Shown here one piece after another: positions 34,486-45,980 of a DNA stretch of 64,000 bases. The translations under genes and the position numbers were made by a program. Numbering within the stretch: the first letter of the stretch is position 1; each line of letters opens with the position of its first letter. The stretch spans positions 45,375,409 through 45,439,408 of the forward strand of contig CM035151.1 in assembly GCA_020205615.1 (NCBI GenBank), in the 5' to 3' direction. This DNA is from Panax quinquefolius. Lineage: Eukaryota > Streptophyta > Magnoliopsida > Apiales > Araliaceae. The notes beneath the pieces are model-generated. The model saw nothing but the letters and a program-made list of their open reading frames with translations. It did not search any database and was not told the DNA's origin.

Positions 34486-35343
34486 ATGCCGCCAAGGAGA
34501 AGACAACAACGTCAACCAGCTCAGGAAGAGTCAACCAATAATAAAAATAATGCCAACGCTAATCCCGTGCAGCAGTTGGTTAACTTACTGACTGGAGCCA
34601 TGAATAATTAACCGCAAGCTCCACCAAACACAACGTTTATAGACTTCAAGGCAGTGGGACCGCCAGAGTTCAAAGGTTCCATGAACCCAATCGAGGCTCA
34701 AACGTGGGTTATGGAAATGGAGAAGGTTTTCGAGGTTGCTAGGGTTAGAGAAGATCAAAAGACCGCTTTTGCAACATTTATGCTAAATTCTGAGGCTAGC
34801 TATTGCTGGCAAGCAAACAAAGTGCGAGGAGGTGAAGGTGTAATTACGTGGGAGAAATTTAAAGAAATGTTTTTCGAAATGTATTTCCCAACTAGTTCGC
34901 AGAATCAGATGGAAGTTCAATTTTTGGAACTGAAGCAGGGAAACATGAGCGTACCCGACTACGCGGATAAATTCAACGAGTTGGCAAGGATCGCCGCGTA
35001 CCAAGTACACACTGACGAGAGAAAGGCCAGAAGATTTGAACAAGGACTAAAGCCTTTGGTTTACAGTAAAGTATCAATGTTTCAGATAAACACATTTGCC
35101 GGAGTATTGGAAAAGGCCATCCTCGCTGAAGGAGGAAGCGATGCGGTGACCAAGTACAATCAAGATCAGAAGAAGAAGAAGAAGAGTGAAGGTGAAATTA
35201 ATAACAAGGCCAGTGGAAGTGGCACAAGAGGTGGAAATTTCAATCAGAAGAAAAGGTGGAACGACAACTCATCATCGGGGAATCAGCAAGGTAATCAGAA
35301 GAAAAGAATCGAAGCGGGAAAGCCCATCTGGGAGTTTGAATGA
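34486..35343 (+). pseudogene. gag: gag capsid region, B internal region 1
   Basis: ATG at 34486 (MPPRRRQQRQPAQEE) follows TTATTTAACAG, an acceptor-like site. A stop at 34611 breaks the N-terminal arm; the capsid then reads openly 34614-35343: [71 protein letters not shown]. These are the standard Retrotrans_gag landmarks. A Lys-rich stretch (KKKKKSEGE) and Gly/Asn/Gln-rich linker precede the zinc knuckles, which are in another frame. Confidence 0.85.
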
Positions 35344-35960
35344 ATGGAAAGAGAGTGTGCTACAATTGTGGTCAGGAAGGCCACATAGCACCAAACTGTC
35401 CAAACCCAAAGAAGGGTGCTTGTTTTACTTGTGGTTGGAAAGACCACCTGGCAAGAGATTGTCCCAAGAAAGGATCGGGAGGGTCAGGATTAGGAGGAAA
35501 CCGGGGAAATAACAGTGGAAATACCTTAACCATCACCGGACCAACCGCAACAAATCGACCGACCGCCCGGACTTTCAACATGACGGTACAAGATGCAGTT
35601 CAATCCCGTGATGTGGTGTCAGGTATCATTCCAATCAATAAAATTAATGCTTATGTTTTATTTTATTTGGATGCTACTTGTTCCTTTATATCCGATGATT
35701 TTGCCAAGAATTTAGATTTGCCTAGGAATGAATTGGATTATCCCATGAATATAGAAATTGCGAATAGAGAAATAATCCCTGTTAAGTACGTACATAAGAA
35801 CTGTAGAGTGGATATTAAGGGTACTATCATGAGCGTAGATCTTATCCCTATTCGACTTGGGTAATTTGACGTTATTTTGGGAATGGATTGGTTATTCAAT
35901 TACGGTGCTGTAATTGATTTCCAAAAGAAACGTATTAACCTTATGACTCTGTCAAAGGTT
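35340..35960 (+). pseudogene. Nucleocapsid knuckles and protease, B internal region 1
   Basis: The frame open from 35340 to 35864 holds two intact CCHC knuckles, CYNCGQEGHIAPNC and CFTCGWKDHLARDC. A Gly/Asn linker and a protease-like domain follow (VSGIIPINKINAYVLF, CSFISDDFAKNL). The catalytic DSG/DTG is not present: the expected site reads LDATCSF, so two residues are missing. After a stop at 35862 the flap part continues as FDVILGMDWLFNYGAVIDF. The protease would be inactive. Confidence 0.85.
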
Positions 35961-36059
35961 GTATTTTATGGTAGCAAGTCGCCTAGACAAGCGAGTTGTT
36001 TGACGATGATGCAAGCCAGGAAGTTTTTAAGACAAGGCTGTGTAAGATACTTAGCTTAC

Positions 36060-36822
36060 ATAGTCGACAGTCGAAAAGTGAATCCAAAGGTAGAAGAGAT
36101 AACGATTGTGAGGGATTTCGTCGAGGTATTTCCAGACAATTTACCAGGACTTCCACCAGATAGAGAGGTAGATTTCGTGATCGATTTGGCGCCGAGATCG
36201 CTTCTCATATCGATGGCACCATACCAAATGGCACCAATGAGAGATGAAGGAATTAATGGTACAACTACAAGAATTCTTTGGACAAGAAGTACATTCAAGC
36301 GGCGTATCGTGCGTGGGGAGCGTCGGTGTTGTTTGTGAAAAAGAAGGATGGATCGATGCGGCTCTGCATTGACTACAGAGAACTGAATAAGGTCACGATT
36401 AAGAACATATATCCATTACCGAGGATCGATGATCTGTTTGATCAGTTGAAGGGAGCAAGATAATTTTCCAAGATAGACTTGAGAAGCGGTTATCAGAACG
36501 CGATACGGTCACTATGAATTTTTAGTAATGTCGTTTGGTCTAACGAATGTTCCTGCAGCATTTATGGGACTAATGAATGGTGTGTTCAAGCCGTTTTTGG
36601 ACAAATTCGTGGTGGCATTTATAGATGACATTTTGGTATATTCCAAAACCAAAGAAGAACAAGAAGAACATTTGAGGTTAACGTTGGAAGTATTGAGAAG
36701 GGAGAAGTTGTACGCTAAATTTTTGAAATGCGAATTCTGGATCGAGCGAGTACAATTTCTTGGTCACGTGATCAATAACAATGGAATCTCGGTAGATCCA
36801 TCTAAAGACAAAGCCGTGGGAA
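36060..36822 (+). pseudogene. Reverse transcriptase, partial, B internal region 1
   Basis: The N-terminal lead-in [21 protein letters not shown] is at about 36117. After a frame change the fingers and palm read [20 protein letters not shown] and [20 protein letters not shown], with a stop at 36461. A short deletion at about 36496 removes the residues after LRSGY. The frame from 36528 reads [12 protein letters not shown], then [10 protein letters not shown] with the catalytic FIDD box intact, and runs to [11 protein letters not shown]. At 36822 the sequence jumps to the end of pol, so the connection, RNase H and integrase are absent. Confidence 0.85.
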
Positions 36823-36977
36823 CTCGAAGAGAATATGATAAAGAATTACCCTCATTTATTTACTTAATTATAAATGGCGATTATCTCCGGGGACGAGAAT
36901 CTTTGTAAGGGGGGAGAATGTAAGGTCAAATTTATTGAGTCATGATTACGGGGATGAATCCTTTTAAGGGGGAAAGA
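36823..36977 (+). other. Pol tail and PPT after a large deletion, B internal region 1
   Basis: The reading [16 protein letters not shown] matches the C-terminal tail of the second pol copy at 53190-53260 ([15 protein letters not shown]). The junction has the shared word GTGGGA. Two GGGGGA-type purine tracts (about 36908 and 36967) precede the middle LTR. Confidence 0.75.
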
Positions 36978-37660
36978 TCGACGAAACGCGAGAATTTTGT
37001 AATTTATTTTAATATTTATTGAATTAAATAAATATTTTTCAATGAGTTAATTATTAGATTAAATAATTAATCGATGCATTGTGGTAGATTAATTTAATTA
37101 TATGTGTTACATTTATTAAATTAATGTACGATTTTTTATTATCAAAGTATGTGATTATGTGAGCTTATTGTATTAAAAAAATATTTAATAAGCATATTGG
37201 TATTTTAATTAATTTAATTATTAATTAGAGATTTAATAAGTTGACAATATCTATTAATGAGAAATTAATTATATGACTATGTGAATTTATGAGAAATTAT
37301 TATATTTTATTTATATTAAATTAAATAAATTAATTGAGTTATTTTATAAAGGGTGTGACATTATTTAAACTATATGATAAAAGAGTTTATTAAATTAATT
37401 GAGTTTAAGCCTTTAAGGCTAGCCAAACATGGCACTAATAGAGGTTGAGGGCAGTTAACCCATGATGGGTAACTGACCTCCACAATGCGTCAGTTTATTG
37501 ATGTGACGTCTTCTTTATTTCATTCTTCTTAAGTCTGATAAAAACTAGTTAGAGAAAATTAGAAAATTTTGAGAGAGAATTTAGAGGATTTGTGAGAATC
37601 TCTGTGTTGAAGAAGCTTTTGAAAAAGGGTTTTATCTCTTCTAAATCTATACTCTGGGTA
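36978..37660 (+). mobile_element. B array, middle LTR, truncated
   Basis: It parallels 30339-31043 of the first LTR and stops after CTATACTCTGGGTA; unrelated sequence follows. The rest of this LTR and the start of internal region 2 were lost. Confidence 0.85.
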
Positions 37661-40386
37661 GAACTCTAATGAAATTTTGAGTAATGTAACTGAAGATAGA
37701 AATTCTTAAAAGAAGAATTTGTTTTTATAAACAAGAAGATTCAAAGAAGAATCTAAGAGATATAAAGATAAGAAATGGGAGTTTCCTAACTCCAAAAGCC
37801 AAGATAACAAATAATGTCGTAAATGATGAAAAAAGGAAAGAACATGGATCGTAAAACAAAACGATCATGAGTTAACAAAAGAATTTTAAGGGAGATGATT
37901 ATAGAATAAGATCACGACATGATCTATTTAAGTTATAAAAGGAAGATGGTCTATAATGTTTGAATGATTATAGCTTAATGCTATGAAGATGGTGTACTAT
38001 GAGAGTACGAGATAAACTCATGAGGAGTTATAGATAATGTGATACGAGGAATTCGTATCGAGCAAAGAGCAAGTTATAAGCAAGATAGAGTTATGAGGGA
38101 TTTCAATTGAGGACTCATGTGATGGTTTGAGTTGTACAAACCTTTGTATGGGCAAGGGTTTTGTGTCTGCACTTCGATTTATCACATTGATAATCATTGG
38201 AATGTTTATGTCGCTATTTGCTACATACTGCTGAGAAGGTGATTCTTTTCTTATGTGTATAACAGATAGGTAGAGTATAGTTAGAGAATATTATAAGGTT
38301 AAGTGTGAGTTCTTAAAACTCCTACTTATGGTAGGTTCGTGACTCATAATTATATGGTACATTTTTGAACCCCTCATCGAATGGACGCCTATGGTCTGAC
38401 TAGGATAAGTTCTTAAACTCATATGATTGTGGCAAGTTCCTGAACTCATAACGTGCGGTAAGTTTGACAAACTGGGTATAGATAAATGTAAATGGAGTAT
38501 TGAGGATGATAGGAATAGATAGACCTATTAAGCAATGGATCATTATAGAAAGTGGAGTTGATGGTGGAAGCATAGGTATTTTAAATCTACTAGCTATGCT
38601 AGACTTTCAAAATTTATTGACTTCGTGCTGATGTTTACACTTTTATTTTCTTGAAAAAATTGGATCAAATGATGGAACCAATGAGTTTTAACAAAAATAC
38701 TGTTATTTGTATGCGTATGCTAATTGCTTCGGCTAGACAAAAATGATTTGCAATATATCAAAATGTATTTTATATCATTAATGCATCATGTAACATGGAG
38801 TCATCAATGCAGTATTACCTAGATTTGGATGTGATCTAAGGATCGTCAGCCCACTATGGTATGATGTAGTATGATAAGGTCACCAAATGACGGAATCCTC
38901 AACGGACTGTAAATACAGTGCAGTATCATGACGTCATAAAAAGATTTTTGAGATTTCTTTAAGATATGAGAATACATATGTATGTATGTATGTATATGTA
39001 TATTTCGGCTGATGTCCGAATTGTTGTAGAGGTCTATGCTATTTGATTCAGCTAGACAAATATTGAAAGATGTTCATGAAATTCAAGAGTTTCTTGATAA
39101 GTTATGCCAAACCAAATTGTTTTGAAAAGGATTCGAGGATGTTGAAAAGCTGAGATGAACAACCCTATTATTTAGGGGTTGCGCTTAGTTTATACTTTGC
39201 GTTGAAATGTTTGAGCACAATACATGTACGAAGGATTGATCCCCTAAGTACCTTGGAGTCCTTATAGTCGTATGCCTGTTAAAGTTAAAGTTGAAAGATT
39301 ACTTATAACTGTGGACATGGTTCGTGGTCATTAGACCCTCAGTTGAATGCTTGCACTCTAAATTATGACATGAACAACTCTTTTATTAGAGGTTGCGCTT
39401 AGTTTACACTTTGCGCTAAAATGTTTGTGCACAATACATAGTACGAAGGGCTTAACACGCTAAGTACTGAGCGTAACGCATATAGTTGTTACAAAACACT
39501 ACGTTGCGGCCCAACGTAGTGGTACAATAGGCTGGCCACCTAGTGTACGGGTGGAGAGTGTTTTCAGTCTTTGTGATTGATAAACATTCTGCCAGAGAGG
39601 GTTTAAAGTGTGAAAAACCCAGGGGGGGGTGGAAGCACTATTATACCTAGAGAATAGAGTTCAAGGTCTTGTGACCCTCAGCATGATTTGGAATCTTTTA
39701 AATTCCTGAGTTATTCATACTACTTCCCAATTATTGAACAATTGTGGAAGATTCTTGTTATTCTGTAAGATGGAAGTGAAAAAGGAAAGTATTCCTTAGA
39801 AAGAAGTGACTCGTAGAATGCAACACTGAATGATAAATATGTTGAATAAGTGAAAAAAGAGATTTTGAAGTGAGAATGATATGAGTTATCAAAGAATAAT
39901 GTAAAACTTTTAATAGAAAAGTTAATAATTTAATAACGATCTTTGTGGAAAGGAAGTGGTTATAAAACCCAAGGAATGAATGAAGTATTAGTGTAAAATC
40001 TATTTTGTTAGATTGAATGAATAAAGATTAATAAATAAAATTTCAAGGATGAAATTCTTAGAAGAAAGGGTAAATGTAATATCCCGAGTGTTGATGTTAA
40101 CGATCCTTAGAAAAGGAAATGAATGGGTTAAAAGATATATAATACTCATAATATATTGAGTTCAATTGAAAGTTATGAAATGAAACCTACAATTTGTTAA
40201 AGTAATGAATGTAGTAGGAAATATAAAATCTATATTTAGATAAGATGATGAAAGATTACTCTGAGTTATTTGTTTAATTTGTGTCTTCGATTCAGGGGAC
40301 AGAATCTTTGTAAGTAGGGAAGATTGTAACGAATGAGTGGTTTGAGTTGTGATTCTGATGACAGAATCCTTGTAAGGAGGGAATGA
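37661..40386 (+). mobile_element. Degenerate LTR-retrotransposon sequence
   Basis: No credible ORF. From about 38630 to 39760 it resembles the second halves of the C and B LTRs (ACAATAGGCTGGCCACCTAG against ACAATAGGCTGATCACCTAG at 56519). A copy of the 'end of pol, PPT, LTR start' grammar appears at 40041-40085 (TTTCAAGGATGAAATTC, GAAGAAAGGG, then TGTAATATCCCGAG), and again at 40270-40386 before the D LTR. I read it as the leftovers of at least two gypsy elements. Exact boundaries are not resolved. Confidence 0.5.
39497..39521. repeat. Perfect 10-bp hairpin
   Basis: CACTACGTTG-CGGCC-CAACGTAGTG. The homologous point in the C LTR has the 12-bp palindrome TGTTGATCAACA (56502-56513). Confidence 0.85.
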
Positions 40387-41011
40387 TGTAACAATCCAGA
40401 TTTTTAATTAAATATTTAAATATTTATTGAATTATATAATTATTTAATGGATGCGTTTATCGTTGAATAAGTATTTGTTTAATTGATTTTATGTGATTTG
40501 ATTATTTATTTGTTTAATAAATAATTAATGAGTTAAGGAAAGTAATTATTTTGAAATAGTAATCTAATTTAATTTAATATAATAATTAAGTTAGAGAGTT
40601 TATAATGATTAAATAAATTATTATATTATGTAATGATTTGTTATTAGAATTAATTAAATTAAGTATGAAAACTTAATTAATTAGAAGTGTGACAAATAAC
40701 TATATTATAAGTGGTTATTAAAATAAATTAAAGTAGTTTTAATTTAGTTTGTCAAACAATACTTAAATAAATATATTAAGTGTTTAATTTTAAAGCGTTT
40801 TGCCAAACAAAGCCCTATGGCTTTTAGATTTCTTTTGAATTTTAAATTATTAATAAAATAACTAAAATAATCAATAGCCTATACGTTTATTTTGTAACTG
40901 ATATATTAAGTGTGCGTATTATTATAGCTTATCAGTTTGGCTTTGGCTATCAGTTGAGTTTTTGGGTTTACGTTGAGTCTAAGAAAATAGTTTTTTTGCT
41001 AAAAAAAAGTT
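40387..41011 (+). mobile_element. Family D LTR, first piece
   Basis: It begins TGTAACAATCCAGATTTTT after the purine tract AAGGAGGGAATGA. It is interrupted by A' and resumes at 47259; the joined length is about 2.97 kb. It is probably a 3' LTR, since a PPT precedes it. The reading at 40912-41154 spans the junction and is not a gene. Confidence 0.7.
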
Positions 41012-41016
41012 TCATA
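41012..41016. repeat. Target-site duplication TCATA, left copy
   Basis: TCATA at 41012-41016 is matched at 47259-47263, flanking A'. The left LTR starts directly after it but lacks its first 17-18 bp. Confidence 0.5.
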
Positions 41017-42138
41017 GGTCCATTCTATCCAACCCATTCTAAGTCGCCAAATACATGGTACAGAAAACATCTACAACTTTATTACTACAATTTTCGTGTA
41101 AAATACAACAACACATATGTTGTGAGTTTTGATGCAAATATATACCAACTGTGACTCTGGACACCAACTTGGATAGTACGTCACAATGGCACCTTACATA
41201 AAGGTAAAGTCAATAACTGTTTTGGGAGAACCTCCACAGCTAGAGACCGCCGTTCTATTCTCCTGTTACCCTCGCTCGACCCAGCTACACCCTTATTACC
41301 TGAAAGGAATTGTGAAACAGAAGGGTGAGCACAACTAGCTTAGTAAAGAATATTATGACTAAAGATAAATAAATTATCAATAGTCTTCATCGATGTCGTC
41401 GAGATTTAGAACATATGGTAGATGATAAAACTTTTCAACCATAGTTGCAGCGGAATGAGCAATCCATTAGAAGAGTCAAATAGACCATAAAGTCTATTAT
41501 CTTCTCCATGTTAAAAGTCCACCAACAATGTTTTATCCCTGTAACATCAATCAACAGTTCTGGTTCACAATCATATGAATAACTCATAATCATAATTGTG
41601 GTTCTAAATTCCTCTTCTCATCCATAACGAAGATAATTTTCATCACATGTCTTTACCTAAAACATCAAAGATCATGGTTATACCAAATCACAGTTCCTGT
41701 TCATAATCATACTAATAAATTCATCTTTGCACTACGGGCCAAAGATATTCATCAACAGTTCATCTTTGCACTACAGGCCAAAGATATTCATATCTCAAAG
41801 AAATACATAATCATTTCAGAATTTATATAAACTATAATTATAACCATGTTGATAAATTCACCTTTGCACTTAAGCTAAAGATATTCAATTATAAATTCAA
41901 TGGTCATGATAATACCAGTCACAATTTAACTTTTCACTACTAGCCAAAGAGAACCCTAGTCATGATCATACCAATAATCTACCCATCTTTACACTCCAGT
42001 GAAAGAAAAGTTCAACATCAGGGTTATAAAAATATTATATATGATAATAAAATCAATATAATCAATACATAGTTTTAATCTCCAGACTAATATTCATAAA
42101 TCAACTATAATTTGGTTAGAAAAAGAAACCAATTTTGT

Positions 42139-42300
42139 AGTGAATAGTACTCGTAAATAGTAACTCGTAAATAGTAACTCGTGAATAGTAACTCATGAAT
42201 AGTAACCCGTCGTGAATAGTAACTCATGAATAATAAATCGTGAATAGTAACTCATGAATAGTAACTCGTAAATAGTAACTCATGAATAGTAACCCCGACA
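42139..42300 (-). repeat. GTGAATAGTAAC-type array in the A' left LTR
   Basis: About eleven units of AATAGTAACTCGTG or AATAGTAACTCATG occur head to tail. The reverse complement corresponds to the A1 array at 10240-10446. Confidence 0.85.
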
Positions 42301-42590
42301 TGAAAAGTTCCAAATTTGATAAAAAGTTCAAACCAATATTTCAACATAATGATATTGAAGAAATAATATCACTTACGAAGAAAATAACATCCCTTACAAT
42401 CCCTTATAATCACTTACCATCCCCTTACCTCAAAAGAGCAGTACTGGAATGTCGGATATAACGCTGAACGAACTTGCACCGTATAGCAATATTCAAAATA
42501 CTAAAATACTCACAAAAATACGCTCGATATTATAGAGAGAAATAGAGAAAACTTGAGTTTAAATGTGATTTTCAATTCTAACCTAAGCAC

Positions 42591-42601
42591 CCTATTTATA
42601 G
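42591..42601 (-). promoter_or_regulatory. TATA box, A' left LTR
   Basis: CTATAAATAGG on the minus strand. Donor-like GAGGTAAGG and GGTAAGTG follow about 165-180 bp downstream, near 42427 and 42414. Confidence 0.65.
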
Positions 42602-42640
42602 AAAAATGCTTAGAACACCAAAGCGAAAAATTTAATAAAA

Positions 42641-42680
<40 letters not shown>

Positions 42681-43946
42681 TTCCTACGCACACTAAATCA
42701 GATCCAACATCAGCCACCAATAGTCAACTAAATAAAAAAAACGTTTTTGTTATTAAAAACAATTAAAACTTTCAAAAATCAATTATTTCGGAACTTCGGA
42801 ACTTCAATAATTCATAATAAATAGCCCTTTGACCAGAAAATTCGAATCTCACGTTGTTTTATAGGAAATTCAATTCTCTACAACTTTGCAGAAGAAAGTA
42901 TTTCCAAATTCCACACAAAAATTGACCGAAATCCACATACGGATGATTTTACAGGCTATAATCAAATTTCAGTCAAGAAATGGGCCCACAGACATGTTTA
43001 ACATGTTTTAAACAACTTTTGCAACAAAAATACTCCTCCTCCTCATATACTCATATATCCCACATTCATTGTAAAAATATCATTAAAATATTATAATAAT
43101 ATAATAAAATAGTATTTTATCAGAAAAGATAAAATATCGATTTTCAACAATTGTCACTTTAAAAAATTTTCTCCATCTATATCCACATAAAATGAATATT
43201 TTCCTTACCATATAAATCAATAATTAATTATTCACAAGTAATATTATAGAATCACAATAATGACAACTAGGCAGTTCCCAAGAAAGATGGGGTTTTCCAA
43301 TAAGAATTTCTCCTTACTAGCGCGCAATTAGGTGACCAATCCTCTCCTTAACAAAACTTTCTAGACATTGCCAATAATGCTATCTAATTATATTATTCAA
43401 ATAATATGAATTATTGATCTGATAATGCGAAATATTGTGCAGTGATAATTATTGAAACAACAATAATATAAAATATCAACGCAACAATTATTGAATCAAT
43501 AAAATACTAAACAGTAATTACTGTAACAATTATTGAGTAGTGCCTTCTTACGTAAGAATCAATAATTGGTGCAATACTTCTTGCTTCTTGTAACAACGTA
43601 TTCATCGTATTTTAACCACCGGGGTATTCCAATAGTGTTAACGGTAACAACTACACCGTTATTTATAAAAATTCTCTTTTGTCATTTTCTTCATCCGACA
43701 GTTATTCTGTTATGGGGCCCACAAAAGGTGCGTCGTCATACGAATATTCCCTAACAGAAAGAATATTTCACGACCAAACGAATATTCCCCGATAGAAATA
43801 AGTATTTTATAACCACTTGCATATTTTGAAAAAAAAAATCATATATCACCCTTAACTTTAACTTTTATCAATTTAACAATTTATTGAATAGTAATTATAA
43901 GAAAAAATTGAATACTTTTATTTCATAAAATTCGGGGTCTCTTACA

Positions 43947-44274
43947 ATCTCCCTCCTTATGAAATTTCGTCCTCGAAATTTACGCACTGTATTTCAAAAG
44001 TTGAGAATACCTTGCTTCCATTTCAGATTCTATCTCCCCTGTCATCATGATTTCTCCATTGCTCATCTCCTGTATTTCAAATATCATTCTAGAATACAGC
44101 TTCAAAAACAACGGTTAATTTAACAAATTAACATATCACATAATATCCCGATATTATGACTGACCAACAAATAAGCTTAGGTAGGATACACTAGCGAAGG
44201 ATTTACTCATCTCTCCCCTCCTAGTTCTAATCCAGATCTCCGCAGAGATCATATCCCTAAGCTTTGATACAAAC
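43947..44274 (-). other. A' internal region: PPT, pol tail scrap, leader, PBS
   Basis: Next to the left LTR is the PPT AAGGAGGGAGA (minus), preceded by AATTTCGAGGACGAAATTTC and a scrap of the pol C terminus (ESEMEARYSQL). Next to the right LTR is the PBS-like TTTGTATCAAAGCTTAGGG (about 44255-44273). The middle has a remnant of the gag leader. Gag, protease, RT and integrase are all missing, so the element needed trans-acting proteins. Confidence 0.85.
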
Positions 44275-45417
44275 TGTGACGCCCCCAAAATAGGTCCATT
44301 CCATCCAACCCATTCTGAGTCGCCAAATACATGGTACAGAAAACAACTACAACTTTATTACTACAATTGTCGTGCAAAATACAACAACACATATGTTGTG
44401 AGTTTTGATGCAAATATATACCAACTGTGACTTTGGACACCAACTTGGATAGTACATCACAATGGCACCTTACATAAAGGTAAAGTCAATAATTGTTTAG
44501 GGAGAACCTCCACAGCTAGAGACCACCGTTCTATTCTCCTGTTACCCTCGCTCGACCCAGCTACACCCTTATTACCTGAAAGGAATTGTGAAACAGAAGG
44601 GTGAGCACAACTAGCTCAGTAAAAAATATTATGACTAAAGATAAATAAATTATCAATAGTCTTCATCAGTAATAAATCAGAGATTTAGAACATATGGTAG
44701 ATGATAAAACTTTTCAACCATAGTTGCAGCGGAATGAGTAATCCATTAGAAGAGTCAAATAGACCATAAAGTCTATTATCTTCTCCATGTTAAAAGTCCA
44801 CCAACAAAGTTTTATCCTCCTTAACATCAATCAACGATTACGGTTCACAATCATATGAATAACTCATAATCATAATTGTGGTTCTAAATTCCTCTTCTCA
44901 TCCATGACGAAGATAATTTTCATCACCTGTCTTTACCTGAAATATCAAAGATCATGGTTATACCAAATCATAGTTCCGGTTCATAATCATATTAATAAAT
45001 TCATCTTTGCACTACGGGCCAAAGATATTCATCAACAGTTCATCTTTGCACTACAGGCCAAAGTTATTCATATCTCAAAGAAATACATAATCATTTCAGA
45101 ATTTATATAAACCATAATTATAACCATGTTGATAAATTCACCTTTGCACTTAAGCTAAAGATATTCAATTATAAATTCAATGGTCATGATCATACCAGTC
45201 ACAATTCAACTTTTCACTACTAATCAAAGAAAACTCTAGTCATTATCATACCAATAATCTACCCATCTTTACACTCAGTGAAAGAAAATTTCAACATCAG
45301 GGTTATAAAAATGTTATATATGATAATAAAATCAATATAATCAATACATAGTTTTAATCTCCAGAGTAATATTCATAAATCAACTATAATTTGGTTAGAA
45401 AAAGAAACCAATTTTGT

Positions 45418-45592
45418 AGTGAATAGTACCCGTAAATAGTAAATCGTGAATAGTAACTCGTGAATAGTAACTCATGAATAGTAATTCATGAATAGTAACC
45501 CGTCGTGAATAGTAACTCATGAATAGTAAATCGTGAATAGTAACTCATGAATAATAACTCGTGAATAGTAACTCATGAATAGTAACTCCGAC
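45418..45592 (-). repeat. GTGAATAGTAAC-type array in the A' right LTR
   Basis: Same units as the left LTR array, with one or two unit differences. Confidence 0.85.
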
Positions 45593-45888
45593 ATGAAAAG
45601 TTCCAAATTTGATAAAAGGTTCAAACCAATATTTCAACATAATGATATTGAAAAAATAATATCACTTATGAAGAAAATAACATCCCTTACAATCCCTTAA
45701 AATCACTTACCATCCCTTACCTCAAAAGAGCAATACTGGAATGTCAGATATAACGCCGAACGAACTTGCACCGTATAGCAATACTCAAAGTACTAAAATA
45801 CTCACAAAAATAGGCTCGATATTATAGAGAGAGAAATAGAGAGAAAACTTCAGTTTCTGGAGTGATTTTCAATTCTAACCTAAGCACC

Positions 45889-45898
45889 CTATTTATAG
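45889..45898 (-). promoter_or_regulatory. TATA box, A' right (5') LTR
   Basis: CTATAAATAG on the minus strand. This is the promoter position for an A' transcript. Confidence 0.65.
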
Positions 45899-45937
45899 GA
45901 AAATGCTTAGAACATCAAAGCAGAAAATTTAATAGAA

Positions 45938-45980
<43 letters not shown>

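Larger units (their letters stand above)
41014..43946 (-). mobile_element. A' 3' LTR (left copy)
   Basis: It matches 44295-47258. The outer terminus TGTGACGCCCCCAAAAT is missing. The inner end CGGGGTCTCTTACA gives the LTR start on the minus strand. It contains (TA)n at 42645-42674, a TATA box at 42591, GTGAATAGTAAC arrays (42139-42300) and hairpin units such as ATCTTTG-loop-CAAAGAT (41722-41745). Confidence 0.9.

Noticed and set aside
37640..37680. Middle B LTR ends right at a donor-like GGGTA, suggesting a retroposed spliced RNA
   Set aside because: The GTA of the putative donor is retained after the joint, so the break is not at the splice point; a deletion or insertion edge explains it better.
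41720..41790. Direct repeats with short spacers as a CRISPR-like array
   Set aside because: Units vary, spacers are not unique inserts, and they lie in a plant LTR; they are hairpin-bearing LTR repeats.
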